From: Inia geoffrensis
Lineage: Eukaryota > Chordata > Mammalia > Artiodactyla > Iniidae
NCBI GenBank assembly: GCA_036417435.1
Contig: CM070916.1
Coordinates: 21,708,052-21,772,051 of the forward strand
Direction: 5' to 3'
Length of the DNA stretch: 64,000 nt
A model generated the notes under the pieces. The model saw only the letters and a list, made by a program, of their open reading frames with translations, searched no databases and was not told the origin of the DNA. A program made the translations under genes and the position numbers. The number at the start of each line of letters is the position of its first letter. The first letter of the stretch is position 1. Shown in pieces: positions 23,630 to 36,089 of the stretch.

Positions 23630-26600
23630 CTAGGTTCCACATATACACATTAATATACAATATTTGTTGTTCCCTTTCTGACTTACTTCACTCTATTTGA
23701 CAGTCTCTAGATCCAACCACGTCTCTACAAATGACCCAATTTCATTCCTTTTTATGGCTGAATAATATTCCACCGTATATATATACCACATCTTCTTTAT
23801 CCATTCATCTGTCGATGGGCATTTAGGTTGCTTCCATGACGTGGCTATTGTAAATAGTGCTGCAATGAACATTGGGGTGCATGTGGCATTTTGAATTATG
23901 GTTTTCTCAGGGTATATGCCCAGTAGTGGGACTGCTGGGTCATAAGGTAGTTTTATTTTTAGTTTTTATGAAGAACCTCCATAGTGTTCTCCATAGTGGC
24001 TGAATCAGTTTACATTCCCACCAATAGTGCAAGAGGGGTCCCTTTCCTCTACACCCTCTCCAGCATTTGTTGTTTGTAGATTTTCAGATGATGCCTATTC
24101 TAACAGGAGGGAGCTAATACCTCATTGTAGCTTTGATTTGCATTTCTCTAAATATTAGTGATTTTGATAAGATTTTCATGTGCTTCTTGGCCATCTGTAT
24201 GTCTTCTTTGGAGAAATGTCTATTTAGGTCTTCTGCCCATCTTTTGATTGGGTTTTTTGTTTCTTTAATGTTGAGCTGCATGAGTTTATATATTTTGGAG
24301 ATTAATCCTTTGTCTGTTGATTTGTTTGCAAATATTTTCCCCCACTCTGAGAGTTGTCTTTTCGTCTTGTTTGTAGTTTCCTTTGCTTTGCAAAAGCTTT
24401 TAAGTTTCATTTTGTTCCATTTGTTTATTTTTGGTTTTATTTCCATTACTCTAGGAGGTGGATCAAAAAAGATCTTGCTGTGATTTAGGTCAAAGAATGT
24501 ACTTCCTATGTTTTCCTTTAAGGGTTTAATAGTGTCTGGTCTTACACTTAGGTCTCTAATCCATTTTCAGTTTATTTTTGTGTATGGTGTTAGGGAGTAT
24601 TCTAATTTCATTCTTTTACATGTAGCTATCCAGTTTTCCCAGTACCACTTATTGAAGAGGCTGTCTTTTCTCCATTGTATATCCTTGCCTCTTTTGTCAT
24701 ACATTAGTTGACCATAGGTGCATGGGTTTATCTCTGGGCTTTCTATCCTGTTCCATTGATCTATATTTTTGTTTTTGTGCCAGGACCATACTGTCTTGAT
24801 TACTGTAGCTTTGTAGAAGAGTCTGAAGTCAGGGAGTCTGATTCCTCCAGCTCCGTTTTTTTCCCTCAAGACTGCTTTGGCTATTTGGGGTCTTCTGTGT
24901 CTCCATATAAATTTTAAGATTTTTTGTTCTAGTTCTGTAAAAAAAAAAAAAAAAAAAACCAACAAAAAAAACCAATGGCATTGCTAGTTTGATAGGGATT
25001 GCATGGACTCTGTAGATTGCTTTGGGTAGTAGAGTCATTTTCATAATATTGATTCTTCCAATCCAGGAACATGGAATATTTCTCCATCTGTCTGTATCAT
25101 CTTTAATTTCTTTCATCAGTGTCTTATAGTTTTCTGCATACAGGTCTTTGGTCTCCCTAGGTAGGTTTATTCCTAGGTATTTTATTCTTTTTGTTGCAGT
25201 GGTAAATAGGAGTGTTTCCTTAATTTCTCTTTCATATTTTTTGTTGTTAGGGTATACGAATGTAAGAGATTTCTGTGCATTAATTTTGTATCCTGCTACT
25301 TTACCAAATTCATTGTTTAGCTCTAGTAGTTTCCTGGTGGCACTTTCAGGATTCTGTATGCATACTATTATGCCATCTGCAAACACTGAGAGTTTTACTT
25401 CTTCTTTTCCAGTTTGTTTTCCTCTTATTTCTTTTTCTTCTCTGATTGCCGTGCCTAGAACTTCCAAAACTATGTTGAATAACAGTGGTGAGAGTGGGCA
25501 ACCTTGTCTTCCTCCTGATCTTAGAGGAAATGCTTTCAGGTTTTAACCTTTGAGAATGATGTTTACTGCGGGTTTGTCATATATTGCCTTTATTATGTTG
25601 AGGTAGGTTCCCTCTATGCCCACACTCTGGAGAGTTTTTATCATAAATGGGTGTTGAATTTTGCCAAAAGCTTTTTCTGCATCTATTGAGATGATCATAT
25701 GGTTTTTATTCTTCAATTTGTTAATATTGTGTATCACATTGATTTATTTGCGTATACTGAAGAATCCTTGCAATCCTTAAGTATATTGAAGAATCCTTTG
25801 CATATACTGAAGAATCCTTTATCCCTCAGTGATAAATACCACTTGGCCATGGTGTATGATCCTGTTAATGTGCTGTTAGATTCTGTTTGCTCGTATTTTC
25901 TCGAGGATTTTTGCATCTATATTCATCAGTGATATTGGTCTGTAATTTTCTGTTTTTATAGTATCTTTGTCTAGTTTTACTATCAGGGTGAAGGTGGCCT
26001 CATAGAATGAGTTTGGGTGTGTCCTTCCTCTGCAAAATTTTGCAAGAGTTTGAGAGGGATGGGTGTTAGCTCTTCTCTAAATGTTTGACAGAATTCACCT
26101 GTGAAACCATCTGGTCCTAGATTTTTGTTTGTCGGAAGATTTTTAATCACAGTTTCAATTTCATTACTTGTGATTGGTCTGTTCATATTTTCTATTTCTT
26201 CCTGGTTCAGTCTTGGAAGGTTATACCTTTCTAATAATTTGTCCATTTCCTCCAGGTTGTCCATTTTATTGGCATAGAGTTGCTTGTAGTTGTCTCTTAG
26301 GATGCTTTCTATTTCTGTGGTGTCTGTTTTAACTTCTCCTTTTTCATTTCTAATTTTATTGATTTGATTCGTCTCCCTTTTTTTCCTGATAAGTCTGGCT
26401 AAAGGTTTATCAATTTTGTTTATTTTCTCAAAGGAGCAGCTTTTAGTTTTACAGTTTACTACTGTTTTCTTTGTTTCTATTGCATTTATTTCTGCTCTGA
26501 TCTTTATGATTTCTTTCCTTATACTAACTTTGGGTTTTTTTGTTCTTCTTTCTCTAGTTCCTTTAGGTGTAAGGTTAGGTTGTTTATTTGAGATTTTTCT

Positions 26601-27521
26601 TGTTTCTTGAGGTAGGATTGTATCACTATAAACTTCCCTCTTAGAACTGCTTTCGCTGCATCCCATAGGTTTAGGATCATTGTGTTTTCATTATAATTTG
26701 TCTCTACGTATTTTTTGATTTCCTGTTTGATTTCTTCAGTGATCTCTTTGTTATTTAGTATCGTATTGTTTAGCCTCCATATGTTTGTGTTCTTTACATT
26801 TTTCCCCCTGTAATTGATTTCTAATCTCATTGCATTGTGGTCAGAAAAGATGCTTGATGTCATTTCAATTTTCTTAAATTTACTGAAGACTTGATTTGTA
26901 ACACAAGGTGTTATCTATCTTGTAGAATGTTCTGTGTGCACTTGAGTAGAAACTGTAATCTGCTGTTTTCAGATGGAATATCCTATAAATATAAATATCA
27001 ATAAATCTATCTGCTCTATTGTGTCATTTAAAGTTTGTGTTTCCTTACTAATTTTCTGCTTGGATGATCTTTCCACTGGTGTAAGTGAGTTAAAACCCCC
27101 CACTATTAATGTGTTACTGTTGATTTCCTCTTTTATAGCTGTTAGCAGTTGTCTTATGTATTGACTGGCTCCTATGTTGGGTGCATATATATTTTTAATT
27201 GTTACAACTTCTTCTTGGATTGATCCCTTGATCATTAGGTAGTGTCCTTCCTTGTCTCTTGTAACATTCTTTATTTTAAAGTTTTTTTGCCTGATATGAG
27301 AATTGCTACTCCAGCTCTCTTTTGATTTCCATTTGCATGGAATAACTCTTTCCATCCCCTCACTTTCAGTACGTGTCCCTTGGTCTGAAGTGGGTCTCTT
27401 TTAGACAGCATATATATGGGTTTTGTTTTTGTATCCATTCTGTGAGCCTGTGTCTTTTGGTTGGAATATTTAATCCATTCACGTTTAAGGTAATTATCGA
27501 TATGTATGTTCCTAAGACCAT
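23630..27521 (-). pseudogene. L1-II ORF2 pseudogene (EN-RT-Cys)
   Basis: The start at 27521 reads MVLGTYISIITLNVNGLN, the endonuclease N-terminus, with the KETHF glutamate block present. GDFN is changed to GGFN (frame 26969-27355). SDHNAM is intact (26519-26863). RT-0 is changed to KNLGPDGFTG. The block [13 protein letters not shown] is present at 25543-25737. The catalytic FADD reads FADG at 25372-25383. A tandem triplication at 25752-25819 and a homopolymer expansion at 24939-24971 add frame changes. The end is the stop near 23630. Confidence 0.94.
25752..25819 (-). repeat. Local triplication inside L1-II ORF2
   Basis: Three copies of a word like 'gtatactgaagaatcctt' at 25752-25769, 25781-25798 and 25802-25819. 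In the L1 frame it appears as KGFFSI, KGFFNI and KDSSVY in a row, where an undamaged L1 such as L1-I has a single QGFFN block. Confidence 0.9.
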
Positions 27522-27577
27522 TTTAATAATTGTTATGGGTTTGTTTTTGTAAGTCCTTTTCTTCTCTTGCTTCCCAC

Positions 27578-28468
27578 TTAGCAAAGTTCCTTTAGCATTT
27601 GTTGTAGAACTGGTTTGGTGGTACTGAATTCTCTTAGATTTTGCTTGTCTGTAAAGCTTTTGATTTCTCTGTCAAATATGAATGACATCCTTGCCGGGTA
27701 GAGTAATGTTGGTCGTAGGTTCTTCCCTTTCATGACTTTAAATATGTCATGCCACTCCCTTCTGCCTTGTAGAATTTCTGCTGAGAAACCAGCTGTTAAC
27801 CTTATGGGAGTTCCCTTTTATGTTGTCATTTTTCCCTTGTTGCTTTCAATAATTTTTCTTTGTCTTTAATTTTTATCAATTTGATTACTATATGTCTCAG
27901 CCTGTTTCTCCTTGGGTTTATCCTGCCTGGGACTGTGCACTTCCTGGACTTGGGTGGCTATTTCCTTTCCCATGTTAGGGAAGTTTTCGACTATAACTCC
28001 TTCAAATATTTTCTTGGGTCCTTTCTCTCTTCTCCTTCTGGGACCCTTATAATGCGGATATTGTTGCGTTTAATGTTGTCCCAGAGGTCTCTTAGGCTCT
28101 CTTCATTTGTTTTCATTCTTTTTTCTTTATTCTGTTCCCTGGCAGTGAATTCCACCATTCTGTCTTCCAGGTCACTTATCCATTCTTCTGCTTCAGTAAT
28201 TCTGCTACTGATTCCTTCTAGTGTATTTTTCATTTCAGTTATTATATTGTTCATCTCTCTTTGTTCTTTGATTCTTCTAGGTCTTGGTTAAACATTTCTT
28301 GCATCTTCTTGATCTTTGCCTCCATTCTTTTTCCAAGGTCCTGGATCATCTTCACTATCATTATTCTGAATTCTTTTTTGGAAGGTTTCCTATCTCCACT
28401 TCATTTAATTGTTTTTCTGGGGTTTGATCTTGTTCCTTCATCTGGTGCATAGCCCTCTGCCTTTTCAT
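27578..28468 (-). pseudogene. L1-II ORF1 pseudogene
   Basis: The start codon at 28468 opens the N-terminal part. 28254-27991 (minus) is an open 87-codon stretch of coiled coil (ISSRITEAEEWISDLEDRM) running into the RNA-recognition-motif region (RDLWDNIKRNNIRIIRVPEG). Beyond it the frame is broken. The usual ORF1 end with TAA is at 27578-27580, 57 bp before the ORF2 start. ORF1 product would bind L1 RNA as a trimer. The copy is inactive. Confidence 0.9.
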
Positions 28469-29337
28469 CTTGTCTATCTTTCTGTGAATGTGGTTTTTGT
28501 TCCACAGGCTGCAGGATTGTAGCTCTTCTTGCTTCTGCTGTCTGCCCTCTGGTGAGGAGGGTATCTAACAGGCTTGTGCAAGCTTCCTGATGGGAGGGAC
28601 TGGTGGTGGGCAGAGCTCAGTAAAACTTTAATCCTCTTGTCTGCTGATGGGTGGGGCTGGGTTCCTTCCCTATTGGTTGTTTGGCCCGAGGAGACCCAAC
28701 ACTGGAGCCTACCCAGCTCTTTGGTGGGGCTAATGGTGGACTCTGGGAGGGCTCACGCCAAGGGGTACTTACCAGAACTTCTGCTGCCAGTATCTTTGTT
28801 CTCACGGTGAGACAGAGCCACCCCTGCCACTGCAGGAGACCCTCCAACACTAGCAGGTAGGTCTGGTTCAGTTTCCTATGGGGGGTCACTGCTCTGTCCC
28901 CTGGGTCCTGATGTGCACACTACTTTGTGTGTGCCCTCCAAGAATGGAGTCTCTGTTTCCCCCAGTCCTGTCAAAGTCCTGCAATCAAATCCCTCTAGCC
29001 TTCAAAGTCTGATGCTCTTGGAATCCCTCCTCCCATTGCCCGACCCCCAGGTTGGGAAACCTGATGTTGGGCTCAGAACCTTCAGTCCACTGGTGGACTT
29101 CTGTGGTATAAGTGTTCTCCAGTCTGTGAGTCACCCACCCAGCAGTTATGGGATTTGATTTTACTGTGATTGCACCTCTCCTACCGTCTCATTGTGGCTT
29201 CTCCTATGTCTTTGGATGTGGGGCATCTTTTTTGGTGAGTTGCAGTGTCTTCCTGTTGATGATTGTTCAACAGTGATTCTGGTTCTTTTGCAAGAGGCAG
29301 TAAGTGCATGTCCTTTTATTCTGCCACCTTGAACCGG
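28469..29337 (-). promoter_or_regulatory. L1-II 5'UTR
   Basis: In sense orientation it begins 'ccggttcaaggtggcagaat' and reads 'gggtgggtgactcacagact' further in. It is homologous along its length to 39388-40272 but not to the L1-I 5'UTR. Antisense ORFs here are by-products. Confidence 0.8.
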
Positions 29338-29589
29338 TAATTCAAAGATGCTGTTTCAATGTACTCTTTCCACTCTGTATTCTTTCTTATAATTGTCCTT
29401 CATCCTTCTGTCCTCTAACTGTAGTTCCCTGACGGAATTTTACTTTTAAATATTTTGACCAAGATCTGTAAAGAGAACTGCATTTTACATCACAACCTCC
29501 TACACACACATACACAGTTTGTTCTCAGCTATAACTTTCTCAATTAAATTTAAGAAAAATAAATGTTATGCGAAGGAACTCCTTTCCTA

Positions 29590-30280
29590 TCAGCTGCCAA
29601 CACCTCTGTGTGCCAGGGCCCATAGTCTTGCATCTGCTGAGGATTTATCTTGGACAATTATCTAATTTCTTTCCTGCTTCATTGACTTTTTTTCTTTCTA
29701 CTGTATTATGCCCAAAAAATGTGTTCTATTACAATGGTCAAAAAAAGAAAAAGACCAAGAGGATTAATTTCCTTAATTACACATCTCCCTCCAGCTCTGC
29801 TCCAGTTTTCTTCTGCCACCCTTAAGAGTAAAAGAGCTACCCATAATCACATTCTCCACTTCATCACCTCCATTCTCTATTTGCTCAACTCTGATTGCAC
29901 TTTCATTGTCACAAGCCCACTTTTGTCAAGCTGCAAGCAGCTAAGTCCAATGGCAGCTCTTCTACTCTTGTCCATAATGTTTTAGATGCTTTCAGCACAG
30001 TTTATTACCCTCTTCTATGCTAAATGCTTTCTTCTCACGGCTTCAGGAACCCTATGCTCTCCTTATTTTTCTCCTAGTCATTGACACGTCTCTCATTTGC
30101 TGGCTCCTCACCCCAATCTCAGCAGGGTCCTAGACCCTTCCTGGATCCTTTACTCTCTTCCATGTACAAATATAGACTCTTGACTCAATCTAATTCCTGG
30201 GTATTAACCAGCATTTATACCAACAGGACGGTCAAGTCTAAATCTCCCATTTTGAACTCTCTGGGACTATGACTTTATAA
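29590..30280 (+). repeat. L2 LINE ORF2 fragment
   Basis: 'aagtccaatggcagctcttc', 'gatgctttcagcacagttta', 'cacggcttcaggaaccctat' and 'tttgctggctcctcacccca' follow L2 coding order (reverse transcriptase part). Heavily mutated, no long frame. Confidence 0.75.
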
Positions 30281-30284
30281 TCAG

Positions 30285-33200
30285 CTACAGACTTGTCATC
30301 TGTGCATATATAATATAGAATTTCAGAGGTGCATATAGCCTAAAGACAGCCTTCTCAGTCCTCTTTATTTCCTAAATGGCAAAACTAGCATTGTGAAAAA
30401 AATAAGTAACTGACCCAGGATTGTCGGGCACAGATTACAGATGCCTCCAATACAGCACCATCAGCTATGCATTATTAGAACCAAAAGAACATGTGAATCA
30501 AGAGTGTAAGATTCCTTTTCTGTTTGCTGGCGAAGTCCAACATTGGCCAAAGCCCCACTTGCTGGACTCCTGGAGATACAAGCCCTGTGGTGGAGTGCAT
30601 TCTATTCCAAGCTGAGTATCACAGCAGAGGCAAAACTACATTTCTCTTCAACTTTCCCAAATAATTCAATCTTATGTTGCCATTTTCTTCTTTTCTCTCC
30701 CTGCTGACAGGTTTTAATGCACTGATGCAGCCTTACATGTTCTCCAACCTGATTATATTTCAGTTTATTGATTAAAAATTACCAGTGGGATATTAAGTTC
30801 ATGCAAAGTTGGGCATAATCACTTAGTAAATGATCACTTTTATAGATAATCATCACTCCAGTGGCTGGCTCTTTAAATTATCCCATCAAATAGTTGCTGT
30901 TCATTCAGAGCTTGCTGAGATTCAGATCATTTATGCAAATTTCTAAATCCTCAAGACTCAAAGCAGATTTCCCAAAATATTTAGATTGAACAATATAGAT
31001 TCTTCAACTGAACTGTCTTCATTGACGAGCCTTTTAAAGATCAAAGAGATACTGCAGCCTTTGACAACCAACATCTGAAGGTTTATGTTAACTATTAAAG
31101 AATAAATTTTCCACATAATATTTTTTCTCTGCTGAGTCTTCATACATTGATGTTAATCATCAGAATAAACAATTCAAAATGAGATTACAGCTAAAAATTG
31201 AAATGGCTAAACAAATTCTCCATGATCATGAGGATGACTCAATTAAAGCAAATTGCAGATAAATGGATGGAAGCAATAAGGGAAACAGGGAAATAACAAG
31301 AGAAATTATCTGTATCAAAAACAAAGTTCTAATGCCAAGGTATTTAAGAGTAGTGCAAAATGGTCTGGCTTGAGAAAATAAACCAAATGCCAAGAGTTTA
31401 CAATTACAGTGATCACAAATGCCAGGTATTTTGAATAGGTAGCATTTTGCCTGCCAGATAGTTTACTAGGGAGCAGCAATGACATGAATGTAGGCTGTGT
31501 AGTGAACAACTATTGCTATTATTTTCCCCATAGCAATATCCAGCTATAACTCTGTAGGCTCTTCCATACCTACAAGCTCTAAAGAGACTTTGTTACAAGG
31601 TGTCAGAGTAGTGAAAGGACAGGATTTCTGGGACTTAAACTTCATTAAGTTTCCAGAAGAAACATATGGCTACTTTGATTTTTGGTCGGTATTCTTTTAC
31701 ACAGGACAGGATTTGGCTATAGAGTTATTTTTACTATAAATGGTAGAATGTTCAGGGAAAAATCCCTAATGCCTTCATTTCATGCTATCAAATTCAGACA
31801 GAAATGACAATTAAGCATCAGCCAATTCCAATCACTAGGGATAAGGTCCAAAGGCATGGCCCCCATCCTGCAGTTCCAGCTGCTGGCAGATGGGGGAGGG
31901 AGGACATAATTGTGCAGGGCGGCAAGCTTTCTGACGTCCCACACATCTACGCCTGGGTTCCTCTGGGAAATACCTTCACTTATTCTCAGATACTGACGTC
32001 AGGACAGGACAGGTAGGACATGGCATTCTAAACAATTCTGGCTTGAAATAAGGGTCTGTGAAATTGTCAAAGAAAAACCAGAGCCTCAAGTGGTTAAATC
32101 GGCAAAACCATTAAAGAAAAAGCCAGAACTGGACAGTAGTTAAATGGTAAAAATATTTATTCTGGAACTGTTGCAATGAGAGAAAAGAGATATCAATATA
32201 GAACTGAGCTCAATTCTGAATACAGCATGGACAAACGGAGGTTCCTACCCAAGTAGCAGGGTGGAAATCTGAGGAAAGGACATTACCAGGAGGAAACATC
32301 AGAGGCAAAGGGGGAATTCTGGTTAAACAGATTTGACTGGAACGCTGAGGGAAGGTCAGGTGGTCACCTGTCACCTGGGAGATGAAGAACGTCATCACAT
32401 ACAGAGCTTGATCAGATATTGAGGGTAAGGGATTCTAACTAGACTGACTGAGCAATGTTCCTGCTACAATTGGGTGATTCAAGCCCAAGAAAATTGGATG
32501 CCAAGTTCAAGGCCTAGAGGTCTTAAAGGGGCTTGAATCAAGTTTAGTCAAGGAGAGAGTCTTTGTCAGAACTGTTTTTAAAAAAGGAGGACAAGAAGTT
32601 GCCTCTCACTCCCAAACCCTTTCCCTCTGCTTTCTTTTTGAGCTATAAAACCATGATTTCCCAATATGATTGAATATTTTCATATTTGTACCTAAGCACA
32701 GAGCACAAAAGGAGTTTGCTCATTATTCACTGTGTCAGATTAATTTTACCTTCAACTATTTTTAGCACCCAATTTGTTTGCATGTCCTTAGTCTCCATAG
32801 TTTGTGAATATACTTCACAGTTACAATTAATGACATAAAAATAATGAAGAACTAATTCCTATCTCTAGTATGACTAGGAAGACAACACACTGCTTTCCCT
32901 CACACTCAAAAATAAAACTGGTTTTATGACTCTGTGGCAAGGCTTGAACCAAGAATATAACTTTTCCATAATCACTCTGTGTTAGGCTCCTAACCTCCAC
33001 AGTGGAGAATTCTGCCTGAATATATGCGAATAATTCCTCACACTCTTCGTATCTTCTTCACTTCTTTCAAACAGTTCAAGCCCAAGTGACTTTGGGCTGT
33101 TCACTCGTTACAACAGGAAGCCTTGACTTGGGATTAGGTTACTCTGAAATATTTTCTAGACTAACTCAATTTTACGGGATCAGAGTGCACTTGAAGTTCA

Positions 33201-34890
33201 TTTTATAGCTATGCAGAATATGTATTTCTAATTTCTACTTGATGGTTTTATTTTTCCCCCTCATAACTGAGAATTTTAATTCTGTGTCTGAAGAATTATA
33301 CCATATAAATTTCCCTCAAAGCCATTTGGCATGAAGTACTGCCCATTAGAAGCAAGCTGAGCATTCTGAATATATATTATTCATCTCTCAAGGGGACAGC
33401 CTTTCTCAGTAGATCGTAATTTGAAGACCTACTACTACTGTGATTAATATGGCTCCTCCCAATCAGTATCTGAAATAAATGCAAATAGCCACAGTCAAAC
33501 AATTACTTAAAGTTTTCATTTAAAAACCTTTCTAGTAAGAAAGCAAATATACAGTAAAGGTTACACAGCTCTGGCTGACAGACCCTCAGATGGATGGACC
33601 TATTACAGTCTATCCAAACAGGAAGGCCAGGTCACTCATTAAACCACTGTCAATAAAAATGATGAGATGGGCTTTGTCCCAAGGACTGATGGCTAGATAA
33701 TTTGACAAAAGGACAGAGAAGAATTGTGAAAAACCAGGAGATCAATGGCTATTAATTTAAAGGTAACACATATCCTAGAATGAAACAGTTCAGGTTGCTA
33801 TGTAGGATAATTACCATTTTCAATTAGCTGACATTTCACATAGCTTTGGGACTATAGCAAGACAATAACACTCAGCATCTAATCTCAGCTCTGCCTTTTG
33901 TCACTGATCTCCTGGTATTACTTCAAAGGCAAAGCCAATACTTTGTGAGCAATGGCTTTCTTTGTCATAAATAGCAAGAAGTGCAGAGAGTTCAAAGGAA
34001 GTTCAAGTGATACACACCCTTAAACAAACTATCTCATGTTAATACTGCCCTGAGTGATTACTTTTTCCTGGCCATTTCACTAATAAGTAAGTGCTTTTAA
34101 TGCAATAGGCAGTAATTTTATTTTATTATGATGATATCATAAAAATAGTAGGGATATAGAAATTCCAATATGTAGATTTCTATCCCATCAGTATGTATAT
34201 AATTTACATAATCACTTTCCCCCCACTATATTGTAAAACTTAAATATTCACTTCCATTTACCTGAGATGTTTGAAATTTGAAAATATAATAAAATATTAC
34301 TTGTAGTTTAAAACGAATCAGCTATTTCCTATTTGAGATAAAATTCTCTAATTTGTTTAAGAGAATATATAATAATATTGATGTGGGTCATTTGTTTTAG
34401 AAAGCTCACTCAGCCAGAGCACCAGGCCATTAGTCCAGAGACATAGGTTTGACTTTGTTTTGTGGCTCTTATGATGTGTACTTAGTCCTCTACCAAATAC
34501 AAGACATAAATCACAAAGTTGGAGAGAAACAGGGTACGAAAATGTAAACACAGCATTATACCCGTGACTCCTAAAACACAAAACTCAAAGTCTATATCTT
34601 ACTTATGGTCATTGGTCAGCAACAACATGTCTCTGTTTGAGACACTAGTAATAACTGAAAATAGAAACGTGCAAAAATATCTTAAAAGTTTTGGCCATGA
34701 TAGAGATCCAGACAACTAAAGATATCAGAGGGTATATGCTTTCCAGACCACAATCCTTGGAATGTAGATGGGACATACTGCTCTATTCTACTTTGTAATT
34801 TTTATTAGAAACATCGTGTCTAATTTTGACAGTTTTTCTTAACCAGGCAAATGGTCAATGCTTTAGGTCAATCTTTTCTTTCAATATTGA
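30285..34890. other. Long unassigned stretch
   Basis: No exon recognised. 30345-30430 has a weak minus-strand MIR-like look. 31800-32030 is less AT-rich and holds a perfect CRE octamer at 31994-32001 and a TGACGTC half at 31932-31938. The rest is AT-rich and appears single-copy by eye. Confidence 0.4.
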
Positions 34891-34893
34891 TAC

Positions 34894-35214
34894 TACTATG
34901 GTCTGAATGTTTGTGTCCCCCTAAAATTCATGTTATGAAATTCTAACCCCCAAAGTGAAAGTAGCACATGAGAGTGGGCCCCTCATGAATGGGACGAGGC
35001 CTTATACAAGATCCCCAAACACAACCTTACTCCTTTTGCCATGTGAGGGCATAGTAAAAAGACGACTGTCTAGGAAGTAGGCCCCCACCAGACATTGACT
35101 ATACACCAGCACCTTGACCTTTCGAGTCTTCAAAACTATGAGAAATATATTTCTGCTGTTTATAAGCCACACAATTTATGTTATATTTTCTAGCAGCTTG
35201 AAAGGACTAAGATA
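34894..35214 (+). repeat. MaLR (MLT1/MST-type) solo LTR
   Basis: 'ctatggtctgaatgtttgtg' at the start, 'ggcccctcatgaatgggac' in the middle, 'tgccatgtgagggcatagta', then 'actatgagaaatatatttct' and 'aaaggactaagata' at the end match the MaLR LTR layout. No internal region or coding sequence is attached. It is the scar of an ancient endogenous retroelement. Confidence 0.85.
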
Positions 35215-35740
35215 TCAAGTGCAACTGTCTAAGTATGAAGAGTCAATCATAAATAAGGTACTTACCAACTGCATTGCTTTGTTCACACAAAACTTCTGAA
35301 CTGCAGTTTAATTTTATATGCTTCTTAAGATTTTAATTTCACACCCTTCCGAGCCACGATGATATTGTCAATTAAGTAAGGCATTAACGAAATTGGAGAA
35401 TCCTCAGACATAACATTGCAGTACAAGTTACAATTAATTCTGACTTGATAATGTCTGACATGCTTCCACTCAGAAAATTTATCTTACTATAGCCCAAGTA
35501 GTCTATGTCACTTTTTGTTCCCTTTATATCCACCTACAAAAAGCAAAGTAAAATCATTTAAAATCTAAGAATTAAATGTATGTTAAACCTTTTATGTACT
35601 GAAAAGTGTTATTTCATGGACCCTAACTTCCTAGCCTCTGAACAAGTCGCATGATTTGGGGCAATAGGCAAGAGGTATTTGGATCTTTTATATAAAACTG
35701 CCTAAGAAAATGTGAGGGCCTTTTATAAAAAAGAAGGGCC
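35215..35740. other. No feature seen
   Basis: AT-rich unassigned DNA. Confidence 0.45.
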
Positions 35741-35744
35741 CCCA

Positions 35745-35930
35745 TACTTATTGAGAAACTTTAGGTGAACTAATCTACATTCAACCTTCGCAACAACCTC
35801 ACTATCTTGAAATCTCCAGCAGGCCAGAGACAGCGTCAGTTTTGCTCAAAATTCTATTTCTAAGCATCCAGAAAAGGGCCTAAAAAGAGAGCAAACTTTC
35901 AGTAAATATTCTCACAAAGGGAAGAGGAGG
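35745..35930 (+). repeat. Possible L2 3' end
   Basis: 'caggccagagacagcgtcag' then 'gcaaactttcagtaaatatt' resembles a diverged L2 3' terminus. Confidence 0.4.
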
Positions 35931-35934
35931 TACA

Positions 35935-36085
35935 TAAAAGGAAAAGTGAACGTGGTATTACTATACTCATCTTGATGAAAAAGCCGAAATAAAGAGAGAA
36001 TAAATCTCAAGACCACACTGTGAAGAAGTAACAGGCCTAGAAGTCAAATTCTGATGTGTCAGCATCTAAAACCCATCCTTTCTAC
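35935..36085 (-). repeat. MIR SINE
   Basis: Reverse MIR: 'ggtattactatactcatctt', 'gaagaagtaacaggcctaga' and 'tctaaaacccatcctttcta' in expected order. Confidence 0.65.
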
Positions 36086-36089
36086 ACTA

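Larger units (their letters stand above)
23405..29344 (-). mobile_element. L1-II: near full-length L1 retrotransposon
   Basis: On the minus strand this runs 5'UTR (about 29337-28469), ORF1, ORF2 and 3'UTR, with an A/T-rich tail at 23405-23445. The exact word 'aagatgctgttt' lies at 23393-23404 and 29345-29356; allowing one gap the duplication extends to about 16 bp. The 5'UTR matches L1-III. The 3'UTR is type A, as at 1-985. Seven bases ('taattca') lie between the L1 5' end and the duplication. Frameshifts and altered catalytic residues show it is dead. Confidence 0.95.

Noticed and set aside
27860..28291. 143-codon plus-strand ORF with membrane-like residues
   Set aside because: Antisense of the L1-II ORF1; hydrophobic look comes from reversed coiled-coil codons.
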